This document shows, piece after piece, positions 20,541-33,355 of a stretch of DNA of 64,000 nucleotides (positions are counted from its first letter, which is position 1; each line of letters starts with the position of its first letter). A model generated the notes under the pieces. The model worked only from the letters and a program-made list of their open reading frames with translations, searched no databases and had not been told where the DNA came from. A program made the translations under genes and the position numbers. This stretch comes from Incurvaria masculella (Eukaryota; Arthropoda; Insecta; Lepidoptera; Incurvariidae), in contig OX335644.1 in assembly GCA_946894095.1 (NCBI GenBank), positions 11,203,595 to 11,267,594 on the forward strand, read 5' to 3'.

Positions 20541-23500
20541 TTATATGGGATAGAAGAAAATTCCTTTCATTTGAGCATCACATACTCTCTTCACTTCATC
20601 TGTAAAAAAAAAAAAATCATATTGCAGCCACTACACATGCAAACATCTGAACTATGTCACTAAGAAACTTTATTATTTATGTTACGGAAGTATATATACT
20701 ATACGGAAGTATCTATTCTATCTGTAAGATAAACCGAAGATTTGTATCGCAATACATGCCAGAAAAATATATTACCAATTCTCATTTCAGACTTACTAGA
20801 TTTGAATGTACCAACGTACAATGGTTGATAATTACAACATGTACAAACATAAAAAAGCAATCAAATCAGAACATACCACTGATTTCTTTTAAATTGGCAT
20901 TTTTCTGCTGAATGACGACATAGAATTCTCTCTCATTGCTCGTCTTTCCTGTGATCCAGTAGTCATCAGTGGTCTTGATTATGATTTCTCCATAAGAGCC
21001 CAAGCTGTCACACAATGCAATGTTTTATGGCATAGAAAAATCATTCAGTACTCAATTACAAAAATAAGTTAGGTAATCATATTCTTGGAAATGACCAAAA
21101 TTTCATCTGAGGATTCAGCAAATACATAGGTTATTTTCTTTTTAATTATATTTCTTGGTATAGTCTTGCAACCACTGAAACCCATTTTATAGCATCTTAG
21201 TAATATGTTTGACAATCTTGCTGCACCTTGTGCATCAAAACTTGGGAAATATGCTACAGCATTCGTCTTTGGACAGATATCGGGCTGAATGTCTTCCGGG
21301 ATCAAAAGTGGCCATGTGTTAATCTACAACATACCTCACAAGTTTCATTCAAATAGGTTTAGCTGTAATGGCATGAGTTTATCCATCTATACATTTTTTT
21401 AATGCTATAGCATTTTTGCAGGCACATTTAGTGTTTAATTTATTAAACAATAGTTACCTTTTTCTATCTGCATGCATGTCTGCAATAATGTTTAGAACTT
21501 CAGGCTTCACCAGTGATGACGTTGGTAATTTGTTCACGTCTAGCTAGAAAAAAAAACCAAATTATCAAATTTTTTTGTGATTTCCATTTATTAAAGTAGT
21601 ACCTAGGATCTATTCCTTCAATTGGTGGTGCCAAAAGTAGGAAAGCACGATTTCTGGTGGCACTGTGTTTTTTTTTTTAATTTTTAGCTTTAAGTCGTAA
21701 TTTACTAATCGAGATGCAATCCTTTAAATAAAAGCCACCAATACAAAAAAATTGCAAATTCATCAGGATTCATCACAAATAAATATTTTTTTTATAGCCT
21801 GATAGCCTGCCAACTACCTTCAGACAATAATTGCCAGTGACAAAATTTGCCTTTATAGAGTACAGTGTTTGCTGGTTTTGTGGCACTTATTTTGACATAA
21901 TGTGATAGAGATAAACAATTGCTTTAAAGAAGCATCACTACAGGAAGGCCTATGTCGAGTGTTACTTTCATCCTCGACAGCGTTTGACGAAGGCATATAT
22001 TATAATGACATTTAAAGGACGGTCCTAGCATGGAAACTAGTTCCTTTGTGGTGTTTTGGATATAACAGTAGGTGTGGTATACGCCATCCATGTTCAGTTA
22101 CATTCAGTCATGGACAAAAGGAATTTACATTGACTTACAGACGACTTGAAAGCATGATTTAGCCTGTTGAAGTACACAAATTGAGCATCTGTAACGGGTG
22201 CACTTGGTTGCACGGCTGCCACCTGCTCCCCCACATGAGACGATATTGTGGACAGCTGGGGTCCAATGAATGCATCCAGGGAGCGGAATGTTTCCAAGCT
22301 TAAGTGTTCGTCAGCTGCAAAAAGTGAATACGTAAGAATGATTGCATGTAAATTGTGATCATTTAAAAACCTTTAGCACCAAGTGCTGATTAATTTTAAT
22401 TGACATGTAAAGGACTTTTATTACTAAAGTGATGATTATCTTTTATTGGTATTGATTGCAAGCTGTAAAAAAAGGCCCCTAATATGTGGCGATTAAACTA
22501 ATCAGCATTCCACCAAGTACTCAGTACCCTAATCAATACATTTAGGTGGCCCAACCCGCTTAAATCCCCATACAAACGGAGAAAGAAGATCACGTCCCTA
22601 TTTCTTGTCAAAGATCCCAAATTGTGCTCAAAATTGCTTTATTGGATTGAGCTAGATGTCTGATGACCATTGGCATTGTAAAATTGTGTTTGGTTTCTAA
22701 GTTGTAAGATCCGAAAGATCGAATTTTTCGCGCATTTTATACAGTAACTTTGGAGGTGGATTACGCAATGATAAAGTAAGAACATCTTAAAAAGATTAGT
22801 CATCAGACATAGCTTATTTAATCAAGATTTATAATCTATTTGGTTTTTATTAGATTTTTGACTACAGCGGTCGTGGTTTACCTTTAGCTATAAGTTGTTT
22901 TGTAATAAAATTTTTAAATCTTACCAAATCGTACACTATGCACATTGTCTTTTTTGTGGACATGTTGCATCTTCCTCATCACGAAGCCTGTCTTATTCTT
23001 TGAAACAGAGAAGGTCCCAGAGCGCAACAGCACGGTTTTGTACCTTGCCCGCGAATGAGTTAGTCCCGCCGGGTTGGGCCACCTTAAAGAGCCTTTCTTA
23101 CCATCTTGCAATCAATACTAGTAAAGGATCACGCCGCTGACAGCTCCTTTATGGAACGCTGCATTTATAGAAGTCGGCCATCTTGGGAGGATAAGACAAA
23201 CGAACCAATCACATGCTGCTGTCATAAATGTCTTAAAATTAAAATTAATAAATGTCATAAATTACAGGCTGTGATTGGCTGTTTGTCTTGGCCCCCCTGA
23301 CGTCACTCGTTCTTTATGGATTGAAGGTTCTAGGTTCAGTGTCGCATCTGTCCGAAGGACAATATATTGGTAATCTGTGGTAAAGGATAATCAGGACTTT
23401 AGTAATAAAGGCCCTTTAAGTGTCGATTACAATAAAAAATCAGCACTTAGCGATAGCCAGGCTTACAGCTTTATCTAAAAATCAATGGACACTTAGGTCA

Positions 23501-26500
23501 ATCAAAACTTAGGTCAGATTTTGATCGGGGACTAAATCCAGGTATATTAATAAACTAGTATGTACAATTACATGCTAAAAAAAACCTTACCCTTTACTGT
23601 AAAACACATAGTAGTGTTCAATGCACGGTACACGATGAAGTAATGCTGTTCTGTGCAGTGGACATCACTTTCACAGGTCAGGTGGATCTTGGGCACTTGC
23701 TGAAGATGGTCCGCGGTTCTGATGCCTGTGGCGGGGCTGATATAGCACCCATGACTCTGCGCAGCCGCCACCGCCCCGCCTGCGACCTCTTTCTTCACTT
23801 GCTCAGGCAGTAAGGTGTTCACTAGATATTTATAAATGGTTAACATGTCTCCTGGCAGGAGGCAGTTCCTAAAAAAAACAGATTTCAGATTAATATACTA
23901 CAGGAAATATTATGATATTGCATACATAATCATTACCATATTCTCAACTAGCTGCGGTACCCGGCTCCGCTCGGGTTAATGTCATGGATAAAAAGTTTTC
24001 CCAACGGCTGGTCCAAAAGGCTGGTCCAAGAAAATCTATCCATCTACCAAATTAAATCAAAATCGTTTGAACCGATATGGCATGATTTCATGAGAAATAT
24101 CCAATCATCCCCATAGAGCTGGTAGAGATAAATCTGGTAGCAAATGCCTAAATGGATTGATGATCACTAACTTGATATCTTTTAAACTAAAAAAAAAACT
24201 TTTACACTACTATGTAAAAGTTTTTTTTTTAATATTAAATGCAAAAGGTGAGTGACAAATGTATCTAAATAAGGATTAAAAATTAATTATAGAAAAAGGC
24301 TTAAAAAATTACGTATATATATTTTTTGTAATCGGAATAGATTGAAAATTTAATTGTGAGCGTACCCAGGAGGATAAGACTTCAGGAGCCGCCCGCCGGA
24401 GCATTCCGGGTTGTATGAAACAGCCACATCATAGCGTAAGCGGAACTGAACTTTATTTAGCCTATCCTGTGTCCCAGGTAGTTAAATAAACGTGTACCAA
24501 GTTTCATCTAATTCGGATTATTGGTTTAAGAGTTATGGAGGAACATACATAATATATACAAACAAACATACAGAAATGATTTCTAAAAATCGTCACTTTA
24601 CTTTTAGTATCATACATAAAGCCTACAAACGCAGTATCTTAGAAAACAAAGCAACTTACTCCATGAACACCCCTTACAGATTTATTATTAGTAAAGAAGA
24701 TAATGTGTGATCAGTGTTCCGACCGTAGAAGGAAAAAGTAAAAAGAAATGTGACATGGTCGTTACTCGAGTCCCACATGTTTGGACATATTGTCAATATA
24801 ATCCTATGGGAAGCTGGCCGTTGGTCATGTGCCTAGTCAGAATGACTTATCACGAAGGTTTGCCGCCTAGTTAGTATGACTGAAATGCGTTTGCCATGTC
24901 AGTTTCCATGAATGCAAACTGCGCGACAGAAATGTTCGTCGCAAAAGCTGATACTTTGTATTATGCGCTTGCTTTAGGCGATATAGTCTCGTTGTTTTTG
25001 TGCAGACCATTACCGGAACAACAAAATATTGTCGCTCTATCAGATAGTACTTAAAAACAGTTCACTTTAAACTATTTCTACTGAATGCCAAACCAAACTC
25101 ACCACATTAGCTGGTCGTTGTAGAGAAACGCGACACACTTGAGAGATAAATACTTTACTTCCAACTGATCTATGATGCACATAACTTTGAAGAATGAAGA
25201 CTTGTCCAGAGGCAAATAAGAAATACCTTGGATTACGTCGGACACATCATTCTTAAGACGGCTTTCAGATAGATACTGAAAAATAACTTTTGTTTAGTTA
25301 TAAACAAAAAGAAAAGTTTGACTGTTGTAAGTCAAAACAAAATTGGTATACTTACAGAAGTGAAGAAATTTTCACATTTCGAATAAATTTCATCTGAAGG
25401 TATTTCGGAGAATGGTCCCAAAAACAGCTTAAATGTTTTATATGCAGACACCAGCAGGTCAAACATCACTTTTGCTGGGATCTGAAAGTATAGAGCATTA
25501 ATTTACATACCTACCAGGGCCCTGGATATGTTTAGTGTTACCATTGTTAGCTCAGATTTTATTGCACTCCAACATGTATATGACTGTGGATCGATCCATT
25601 TGTGAATTTTAAATACTTAAATAAAATTAAATATTAAGGAAAATATATTTACAGTAACCTTTGTTAGTATCTTATTTGTTTGAAATTTTGTAGCTCATCA
25701 TTTCGAATCATGGACCATCTAGTCCATGATGTAGCTTTTTTTTATGACTATGATTTTGACATAACTTCTTCAATATATAAATTACATTTAGGTATCGCAC
25801 TGCATGTCCATAAACATTTGCGACAAATTGTCAATCCGGCCACAGTGGCCACCTAAGATTCTGTTTCGCACAGGCGTCACAATCATCGACATCAAAGTGG
25901 TAGCCAGGCCTCTCAAATTGTAATACTTTTCCGAAACGGCATCAGTTAACGGTGCCACAATAAACTTGTTGGCCGGCAGCCCCACTGCGTACACATGTAA
26001 ATCATTCAAAAGCGCATTGACAATCACAGCTGCGCCCAGCGGAGCGACGATGATTTTCACACATGGGGTACGATAATGTTCCAAGGTGTACTCAATTTGA
26101 TAGAAACCACCAGATTTTTTCCAGTGTTCAGGAAGCCTTGCGAGGCTAACAGTTTCATTCGATTCTTCTGTTGCACTTATTTTAAAACCATTTCTTAGCA
26201 TCAACACCGCCACTACTGCTACAATCAGGTCTACTTTCAGTTCCTGGGGCGGTGTTTCAGTGGCGCACAGCAATGTCACCAGCGCGTCAAGTTCTGCGGG
26301 AATGCTCATTACAGAGTTTTTCTCTGCCAGTTGAGCCGACATTTGATTTCTACCGGAGAATTCCAAGGGCCAACTTGTCACATTGACATATGGATGACAG
26401 CTACACTTACAGAAATGATATGAAGCCAGTTATTAAAAAAAGTTGTTAAGATATGTGAGGTATGAGATTAATACTGTTTTACGGTGGCAAACAAACATCA

Positions 26501-29500
26501 CACTGGCAAAAAGGGATAGCAAAAGCTCTATTATAACAAAAAATCATCAAGGGTGCTGGCAAGTATGACTGTTGAAGCCGGCCGTGGTTCGGATTCCACC
26601 TAAAATGTTTCCCATGATTCCCATCTTTACTTACTAGGTGATAGGGTTTTTCACGCCCGGGTTGGTACCATCGCATTGAATGAACGATGGTTGAAGCAAC
26701 ATAGAAAAATGACCGTGTTTTCAATCCAGTTCCATTTAGCCGAGCAATAAAAGGAAGGTCCTGGTATGGCACCCAGTCCCAATTAGGAGTGTTAGACTAA
26801 TATTTATTTGATGTAAAGGGTAGAGGACTTGCCTTTGATGCGAGAGGTTATGGGTTCAAATCCTCGCTCCGGTCATGCACTACTTTCTTTCTCTTTTTGA
26901 GTTGGATAATTGGATTTCGATACGAATGGGAGCAGTTCCATGGTTCGGAACCCATGTAAGACAAGGTTCCCTTGCTCTACTAGGTAGTAGTGTTGAGCAC
27001 GCCCAGGTTGGTGCGACAGCATTATATTAAACTATGGTTGAACGGACAAAGATAAAATTGTCCGTCTTTTCCATCCAGTAGCGGTGTTCATAAAGAGAAG
27101 GTCCTGGTATGGCACCTAATTCCTTTTGGAATCTGGTGTATTGGGCGAATATCGTGACAGTGTGTTGTAGCCATCCATGTCAGGTTCCATTAAAAACAAT
27201 TACATCAAAAAACGTACCTGGTCTCCGTGAGATTCACTTCCAGTGGTCGCACTCTTGGGTGCATACGGAACTTTCATTACCTGAATTAAATAAAATATAT
27301 TAGAGGGCTATATCATCTCTACATTGGAACATTAAAAACTCACGGCTTCAGTCACTCGACACTTTCCTTTGTCATCTTAATTTGGTTCACATAAATATAA
27401 AATACACTGTAGAGTGTGAGAAGGAGGCATCATGCCAATCTTGGACGTCCTTGTTGCTCGACGATTTGATGGAACCCTAAGCCACACGGTTTATTGTAAA
27501 CCGATACACATACCTGCCTCAATGGTCCAGTGGCGCGACACTTCGGCGATCGCTCTCCGAAGTTAAGCAACGCTGGGTCCATCAAAAAAACCATCGCATT
27601 GGATGAACGATGGTCGAAGCGGCAATGAAAATTGTCCGTGTTTTCCGTCCAGTTCAATGTAGCCGTGCAATATAAGGAAGGTCCTGGCATGGCACCTAGT
27701 TCCCATGTGGTGTGTTGGGCTAATACCATGACAGAAAGTGTGGTATTAGCCATCCATGTCCAGGCACGTAAAAAAAAATACCAATGGGTACAAAATAAGC
27801 AAAAATAGTACGATAAGAAGTAAGACACTACCCATCTAACAAACCGAAAGACGAAAGGCATTCTTGCCATATGTAAAGGGAGTAACAGGCATCATTGGAC
27901 AGAAACTGAAAAAACATCAGATTAGTATGGTTTTGTACACCAATAAAAAATGTCTCACAGCCTGTGCGCTCGGTGAAAAATCAGCTCCCATTGCAGTTTT
28001 CAGGCTTGTACAGACATTCCATGTTACTGTGGGAAATATTGGTCAAACAAAGCTAAATGTGTTGACACGGGTTATTGAACACATTAGATCAGTAAAGAAG
28101 GGACCAAATCATTGGATATGTTTTAAAAGAAAGAAAGAACTATACCAAGAATAGTCCAAGCAACTACCGAGATCAAGAAGCACAGCAATTTCTACCGAGA
28201 AGACACTTTTAAACCCTCTGCACTGTGAAACCCCATACTTCAGTCACTGAGGAAGGTCGAGCTAACGATAATAACGTTGACGACTATATCGTCAGCACAT
28301 ACTGCCCAAACGAATTCTGCAATACGCACACCCACAATCTACGACAACGGCGAGCCTAGTTATCAGTTAGCTGCCGCAGCAGCTGCCTACTCGACAACAG
28401 GCCGAATGATGAAAGTCCCCTCTCGCAGCGTGAAAAGCTGTGAGTGTTTTCAAACATGAAATGCTTTAATTAATTGAATTCATAAAATATCTCACCATAA
28501 CCATCCAATAATCTTTTTCAGGTTGGTAAAACACATGACGCTTGGTTTGAGTATGCAACGCTTCACATGGCTCCGATGTAAAAGTCCTGAAAACCGTTGA
28601 TGTATTATTTACACTTAACTTCCAAATTTTTTTTTGTTTGCATAATGGTTGGATAAATTCGTGTCCTCAACACAGTACAGAAATTCCAAGTTAGAAAAAA
28701 ATTAACAAAAAAAATACATACCTACAACCCTGTAGATATCAATTTTTGCAAATGAGTATTTATAAATGAAATTGGAAAATTGTGCCAATTGGGAACAGGG
28801 AATAATTGAAAATTCTAATACCATATCATAGCTGATGAAACTACTTGGAGAAAACTCAACCTTCCCTTCTATATTTATCATCAATATACTGTGCGAAAGA
28901 GAACGATCGTTTGTAAAGATGTCCGTGAGATGCGCGGAAACACTTCCGCTTGACAAAATCAGCAATTAATTACACTAGATAAACATTAAGCTAGATTTTC
29001 ACTGTTGTACATAATACACACATACACACACACATTTCGTTGCATAATTTAATATTTATTTTGCACATTAGTAAAATAAATCTGGTACATTCCCAGGAGA
29101 CATATCTCACAATTCAAAATAAAAGGAGTTGAAAAACTTACGAAATAAATTTGACGATGGCTTCACAGAGACCAACTTGGTTTTTACGAGCATCACTTGG
29201 ATCCTGCACCGGGTGGTAGTACAAGATGCGCTTCAATTCCTACAAATTTTCAAGTTTATTACACAGGCTGATACGGAAATTATGTATTAGTTTAGTAGCT
29301 AATAGCTCGAGCGAGCGCTGCACGGGTGATGATGACGAAAACAGGATGGAGAGGGGCACGGAAGAGAGGGGCACGGAAGAGAGGGAGAGGGGAATGCATC
29401 CAAATTCCCTAGATCCAAATATAAAATTTGAGCTTTCACATGTCAGTACTATGCATTTACAAACTACCTTCTTTTAACTCGGAACTCAGTTTTGAGCAAA

Positions 29501-30088
29501 ACAATAAAAAAATATCCAAACACGTAAATTATCGCTTTCTCGCACCGCTAGCAGAGCATTTTGATTTCTAGGCAAGCTCGGTCTCCCCGGAACCACTCTG
29601 CTGCCACCTCTCTTCCTCGCCCTCAGATCCCGCAGTGGCTCACACACACATGCGCAGTCGCGGGTCGCTTATAGCATACCAACAAGAGTTTCGCCGGCCT
29701 GGTATAAGTCTCCTGAAAAAAATTTTTTTGCTAATAGTTCCTTAGACCCTCACCTACCAGTCCTAGCTACCAGAAATCTTCTACTAAATCTCCCTTCTCT
29801 TAAATTCTACAGCACACCCACAGTACTTACTGGGCGTGAGCGTTTGTGGCTTGGGGCGTGGTGTGCATAAACGAGGAGGCAGGTCACGGGAAAATTAAAA
29901 CAGACATATAGTTCACGTTCCAAAGGTCATAAAAATATACATATAAAAATACCTATCCAAAACACAATCGGCATAAGTCCAAACGCTTTTGGTTTGCTCT
30001 TTTGAACACTTCTTACCTCCCCCTCTTTGGGTCCAAAAGTAGAATTGAAGATGAAGAAGGACGATATACGACCTTTTAACTTGATCAT
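20541..30088 (-). CDS. CCZ1: Vacuolar fusion protein CCZ1
   Basis: Eleven exons in coding order: 30088-30017, 29239-29142, 28586-28496, 27280-27218, 25481-25356, 25275-25103, 23868-23591, 22314-22139, 21543-21458, 21004-20877, 20599-20541. Phases match throughout, giving 449 residues (human 482). CCZ1 pairs with MON1 as the exchange factor that activates Rab7 during endosome maturation and autophagy. Family features in order: SSFFIFNSTFGPKEGE at the N-terminus, ILYYHP, QVGLCEAIVKF, LHTQTKRHVFYQPEKDYWMV, YLPLDKSSFFKV, AFLYNDQLMW, LTIYKYLVNTLLP, YFIVYRALNTTMCFTV, RSLDAFIGPQLS, DYWITGKTSNEREFYVV and the terminal GIFFYPI. Introns contain a composite MITE, SINEs, a Penelope remnant and an FP-domain ORF. 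All introns are GT-AG. Confidence 0.93.
22379..23450. repeat. Composite element: MITE family 4 copy A nested in an outer TIR element
   Basis: The inner copy at 22542-23087 has inverted ends aggtggcccaacccgc and gcgggt-type ggttgggccacctt. The outer sequence begins aagtgctgattaattttaat (22381) and ends in the related inverse aaaaatcagcactta (to 23449). The same outer start precedes copy C at 35391, so the outer sequence is a repeat itself. It spans CCZ1 intron 7 DNA and does not reach an exon. Confidence 0.6.
23945..24575. repeat. Probable retroelement-derived repeat
   Basis: It begins ctagctgcggtacccggctc, with a following aatcaaaatcgtttgaacc phrase, and ends with gttatggaggaacatacata and a tail of ACAAACATAC type. 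I recognise this structure from dispersed repeats common in Lepidoptera. Only one copy lies here, so the boundaries are guesses. It lies in CCZ1 intron 6. Confidence 0.4.
25788..26342 (-). CDS. FP-domain ORF resembling FBXO7/nutcracker, nested in CCZ1 intron
   Basis: A single ORF of 184 residues from the first in-frame ATG (26342); the frame is open a little further upstream, with a stop near 26420. It matches the FP (FBXO7/PI31) dimerisation domain: DLIVAVVAVLMLRNGF, then LPEHWKKSGGFYQIEY, then VKIIVAPLGAAVIVNALL and VTPVRNRIL. FBXO7 proteins carry an N-terminal ubiquitin-like domain and a C-terminal F-box; neither is seen here. It is therefore either a short FP-only gene, an exon of a larger gene whose other exons I cannot find, or a truncated retrocopy. 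The intact frame of about 200 codons argues against an old pseudogene. It lies on the same strand as CCZ1, between that gene's exons 4 and 5. Confidence 0.65.
   Translation of the reverse strand: MSAQLAEKNSVMSIPAELDALVTLLCATETPPQELKVDLIVAVVAVLMLRNGFKISATEESNETVSLARLPEHWKKSGGFYQIEYTLEHYRTPCVKIIVAPLGAAVIVNALLNDLHVYAVGLPANKFIVAPLTDAVSEKYYNLRGLATTLMSMIVTPVRNRILGGHCGRIDNLSQMFMDMQCDT
26600..26790 (+). repeat. SINE fragment in CCZ1 intron 4
   Basis: It carries the family body phrases cgggttggtaccatcgcatt, gtgttttcaatccagttcc and aaggtcctggtatggcaccc. The tRNA-like head is replaced by unrelated sequence. Confidence 0.6.
26812..27190 (+). repeat. tRNA-derived SINE in CCZ1 intron 4
   Basis: A full copy. 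The head contains gggttcaaatcctcgctcc (box B-like). The body has cagttccatggttcggaacc, ttgtccgtcttttccatcca and aaggtcctggtatggcacct. It ends 27 nt below CCZ1 exon 4 (27218-27280), on the opposite strand to the gene. Confidence 0.75.
27508..27775 (+). repeat. SINE body joined to a 5S-rRNA-like stretch
   Basis: Positions 27548-27577 read gatcgctctccgaagttaag followed by caacgctggg. This closely resembles the internal promoter region of eukaryotic 5S rRNA. After about 8 nt the usual SINE body begins (gatgaacgatggtcgaagcg, tccgtgttttccgtccagtt, ctggcatggcacctagttcc). A genuine 5S gene is excluded because the rest of the 5S sequence is absent. Confidence 0.6.
27862..28215 (+). pseudogene. Penelope-like element GIY-YIG fragment
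   Basis: The translation shows the C-terminal endonuclease type of Penelope-like retroelements: GQTKLNVLTRVIEHIRSVKK, then NHWICFKRKKELY, followed after a stop and frame change by a stretch equivalent to a DQEAQQFLPR-type block. The first GIY half is poorly preserved. It lies in CCZ1 intron 3, opposite to the gene. Confidence 0.55.
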
Positions 30089-30574
30089 CTTGGATCCAGG
30101 TTGCACAATTTTGTGAGATCTAATTTACTAATTCAATTGTTCCTGTAATTTACCAAAGGTTCACTATAAGTTTTATCAAGCATTTTATTCAAGAATATTA
30201 TGTATACTAGAAACACAAAACCAATGAAATAGCAAAAATATTCGCACTTATGTTATGGGGTATTTTGCTTGGTCCAGCACAGCTTCAATCCATAAAAAAT
30301 AAGGAATTTGGGCTCAGTTTCATCCACACCATTCTCGGCAAACTCCAAAATACAATAAACATCAACAGCGAATTAGGAAATAAATAGTCGGTGATTTTAT
30401 CGCCAAACGTCAGTCGAGGAAAACGTCAAATGCAGTCAAATAAAAACTTTTAATCTTCGGTATTTCGATCTTCGTGCATCACCGTCTTTAAGTTATAAAT
30501 ATTTTCTAGAACCTACATAAACAAAATGCACTCGGACCCCAGACGACGTGAAATATATCTTTTTTTTTTATGCG

Positions 30575-30940
30575 ACCTGACATGGATGGCTTATACCACA
30601 CAACTACCGTTATGATATTAGCCCAATACACCACATTGCCGAAGGAATTAGGTGCCATGCCAGGACCTTCCCTTTATGAGCACGGCTACATTGAACTGGA
30701 TAGAAAACTCGGACAATTTTTAATTGCCGCTTCGACCATCTTTTCATCCAATACTTGACGGGGAAGGGGACCTACAGTTTTACATGGGTTCCGAACCATG
30801 GAGCAGCTCGCATTCGTGACGAAATGCACGTATCGAACTCGGAAAGAGAAAGACAGTGGTGCAAGTCGGAATTGAACCCAGGCCTCTGGTACGCTAGTCC
30901 AGTCCCCGCGCCACTAGGCTACGAACCGCTCAAAATCTGT
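30575..30940 (-). repeat. tRNA-derived SINE (minus orientation)
   Basis: The tRNA-like head lies at the high-coordinate end (complement of ggaattgaacccaggcctc with a gcgccactaggctacga phrase). The body reads backwards through ttttacatgggttccgaacc and ggtgccatgccaggaccttc, ending near gacctgacatggatgg. Confidence 0.75.
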
Positions 30941-31021
30941 ATAACACACTTAAATAATAGACATATTATCCATGTACATAGATTACAATACAAATACTTA
31001 CATAACTTTTGTAATGCTATT

Positions 31022-31375
31022 AAACCCGTAAGCTATGCTCCCCATACAAACGTAGTTTACTAATAATTTGGAAACCGCTATTCCAATTAAATTGATATTT
31101 AATATCTAATATCAGGAAACAAATATTTTTTTTGTTTTTTTGAAAAATCCAAACCGAATGAAATGAAAGCAAAAAGAAAATCTTCATACGAATTTTGTTT
31201 TCTCTATGGTTTGACCCAGAATACATTTACCGAAAAAACAAAGGCATGCAGACACCGATATTTGTAGCCTAATATTAGATACCAAATATCAAGTAAGTTG
31301 GAACATTGGTTTTCAAATTATTAGTAAACTACGTTTGTATGGGAGGCGACATTTTCAGGTGCTTACGGGCCGACC
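31022..31375. repeat. MITE with about 50-bp inverted ends
   Basis: The left end contains cccgtaagctatgctcccca and acgtagtttactaataattt. The right end holds the inverse (aaattattagtaaactacgt, then a gtttgtatggga and gcttacggg phrase). It is non-coding. Confidence 0.65.
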
Positions 31376-33355
31376 TTAAGTTTTGAAAATTATTTAGCTA
31401 AAACATCTATGGCGATATATGTTTAAGAATTAATGTAATTAATAATAATAAATAGTACCTCAAAGTCAATTACTTTTTGTATGGAGTTTACAAGAAAACT
31501 TTTTAATAGGCAACTAAGTACTAGAGGGCTACCAATCAAAATAGAAATGAACATTTCCGGGTCATTAGCGCCATAAGCGAGTGAACGAGGGATGCAAATT
31601 GAGCACCTCCCATTTTTTTCAATATTCAAGTTGTTTGTTAGCAACCTTTTCTTATACAACTTATTCAAATATACCACAGCACTAAAGACAAGTTTGTGGA
31701 TCAAAAAATAAAGTTATACCACTTTGGAATAGGGAAAGGACCTTGCTGATCAAACTGTATAAAGGTTTGTAGGAATGACGTTATAATAATGAAGTTAAGT
31801 ATAAGGTTTCGAAGTTATAATTTATTTTTTTATATTATTGGTTATGGTGTTGTCTCTACAACAAACACAAAAAAAAAACGTTGTTATTAATGTTATTTCT
31901 GCCTATAGTCGCTGGTTTTTAAATTCTTTACTTCTTCCTAAATCTATTTATTTTAAGCCTATAGGGTTACAGGCTTATTGCGGTGACAGTTACGCCTAGG
32001 TTTGAGAGGAAGGACAATGGTAGGACTCACCCTGTAGCCGCGAAGTCCAGGAGGTTCTGCTGGATCCGGAAGTGTCCCAGTAGGAAGGCGGCTACCATAC
32101 ACGAATTTTCCTTGGATGAGCTGGAGACGAGGTGAAGCGAACAGGCACCAGAAGTCACGTTTTTTGGTATTTTTGTAGATAGGTATAGCGACGCGGAACG
32201 CGAGCGAGACCGTTGGCGGCGATAGCCTTTCGGTTACTCAGCGTCGAAATTCGAATTCAACTCATTCGCCGCGCTATAGATGTGAGACAGGTCTATGGGT
32301 AAAGCTGTATAGGAGTATGAAAGTGATAGAAATGGGGCCTTGTGTAGCGTCACAGTGATAAACTAAACCCATAAGCTAGTAGCAAAATTAATAACATTTG
32401 AATCGGCCAAACCAGAATTAATATCATACATAAATGAGAAAAACAGCTAATCTGGATTTCTGTAGCTTCACACTCCCTCTTGTGTCCCGCTCCGCTGCGC
32501 CGTCTTTGCACTCTATGTGGATATGGTGACGCGAGCCGCACCGTTCCCTTCGTGTATACACGGTGTTAAACAAGTTCGCGACATTCCCGAAAGGGGGTTA
32601 TTTTGGGTCGCATACTGATTCCGAAAACGAAGGATTTTCTTGTTTTGAGCTTTTGTTTTAAAATTTTCGATTTCTAATACTAGTTTGAAAACATAGTATT
32701 TCGTAATAGGAATCGCACTGCATTCATAAAAAGTTCTAAAGTAGGACATTTTTTAAATAAATGTGAAAATTTACATTCGGATTGACCCGATACAATTGGC
32801 GGCGGCGCGCAGTCAGCTGCGAGACAGCAAACGCGTGACCTTGGCAGTGGCGCGTACACATGGCGAGCTTACACTATTCCAAAAGGATATTGTCGCTGAG
32901 GTAAAAGTTTGGATTAAATCTGCAATTTTTTTTTTATATTTTAGATTTAATTTTTAAACACCACAAAATTATCAGTACACGAAATAGTTAAATAATCGGT
33001 ATTAAAATAGTAATGTCGTGAAACAAATAACACCGTGTATATTTTTGTATATTATTACATGTTCTTTATATTTGAACTTCTGACCTTTATTTACTTAATT
33101 TGGACTGAGTTCAGGCATAAACATAAAAAAATGTGTTTGCAACATTCTTCTCAACTAAAATAACTAAGTTTGCTTGATGACCGCACGAAAAAAAGGCACC
33201 ACTATCCATACAAAAAATGTTATCGACCAAGAACATTTAAGGGGTGTGTGCGTCAAAGTATGTTCTAGCAGAAAAAGAAGAAAATATATGAACTATATTA
33301 ACTATACTAAAATTTATAATATATTAACTACTGTGGCATCTCTGCATACGGCTGT

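Noticed and set aside
26812..26885. Possible tRNA gene
   Set aside because: The box B-like motif belongs to the SINE head. The sequence does not fold into a full cloverleaf by eye, and the same head recurs with the same body elsewhere.
27548..27577. Possible 5S rRNA gene
   Set aside because: Only about 30 nt of the internal promoter region match; the rest of the roughly 120-nt gene is missing.
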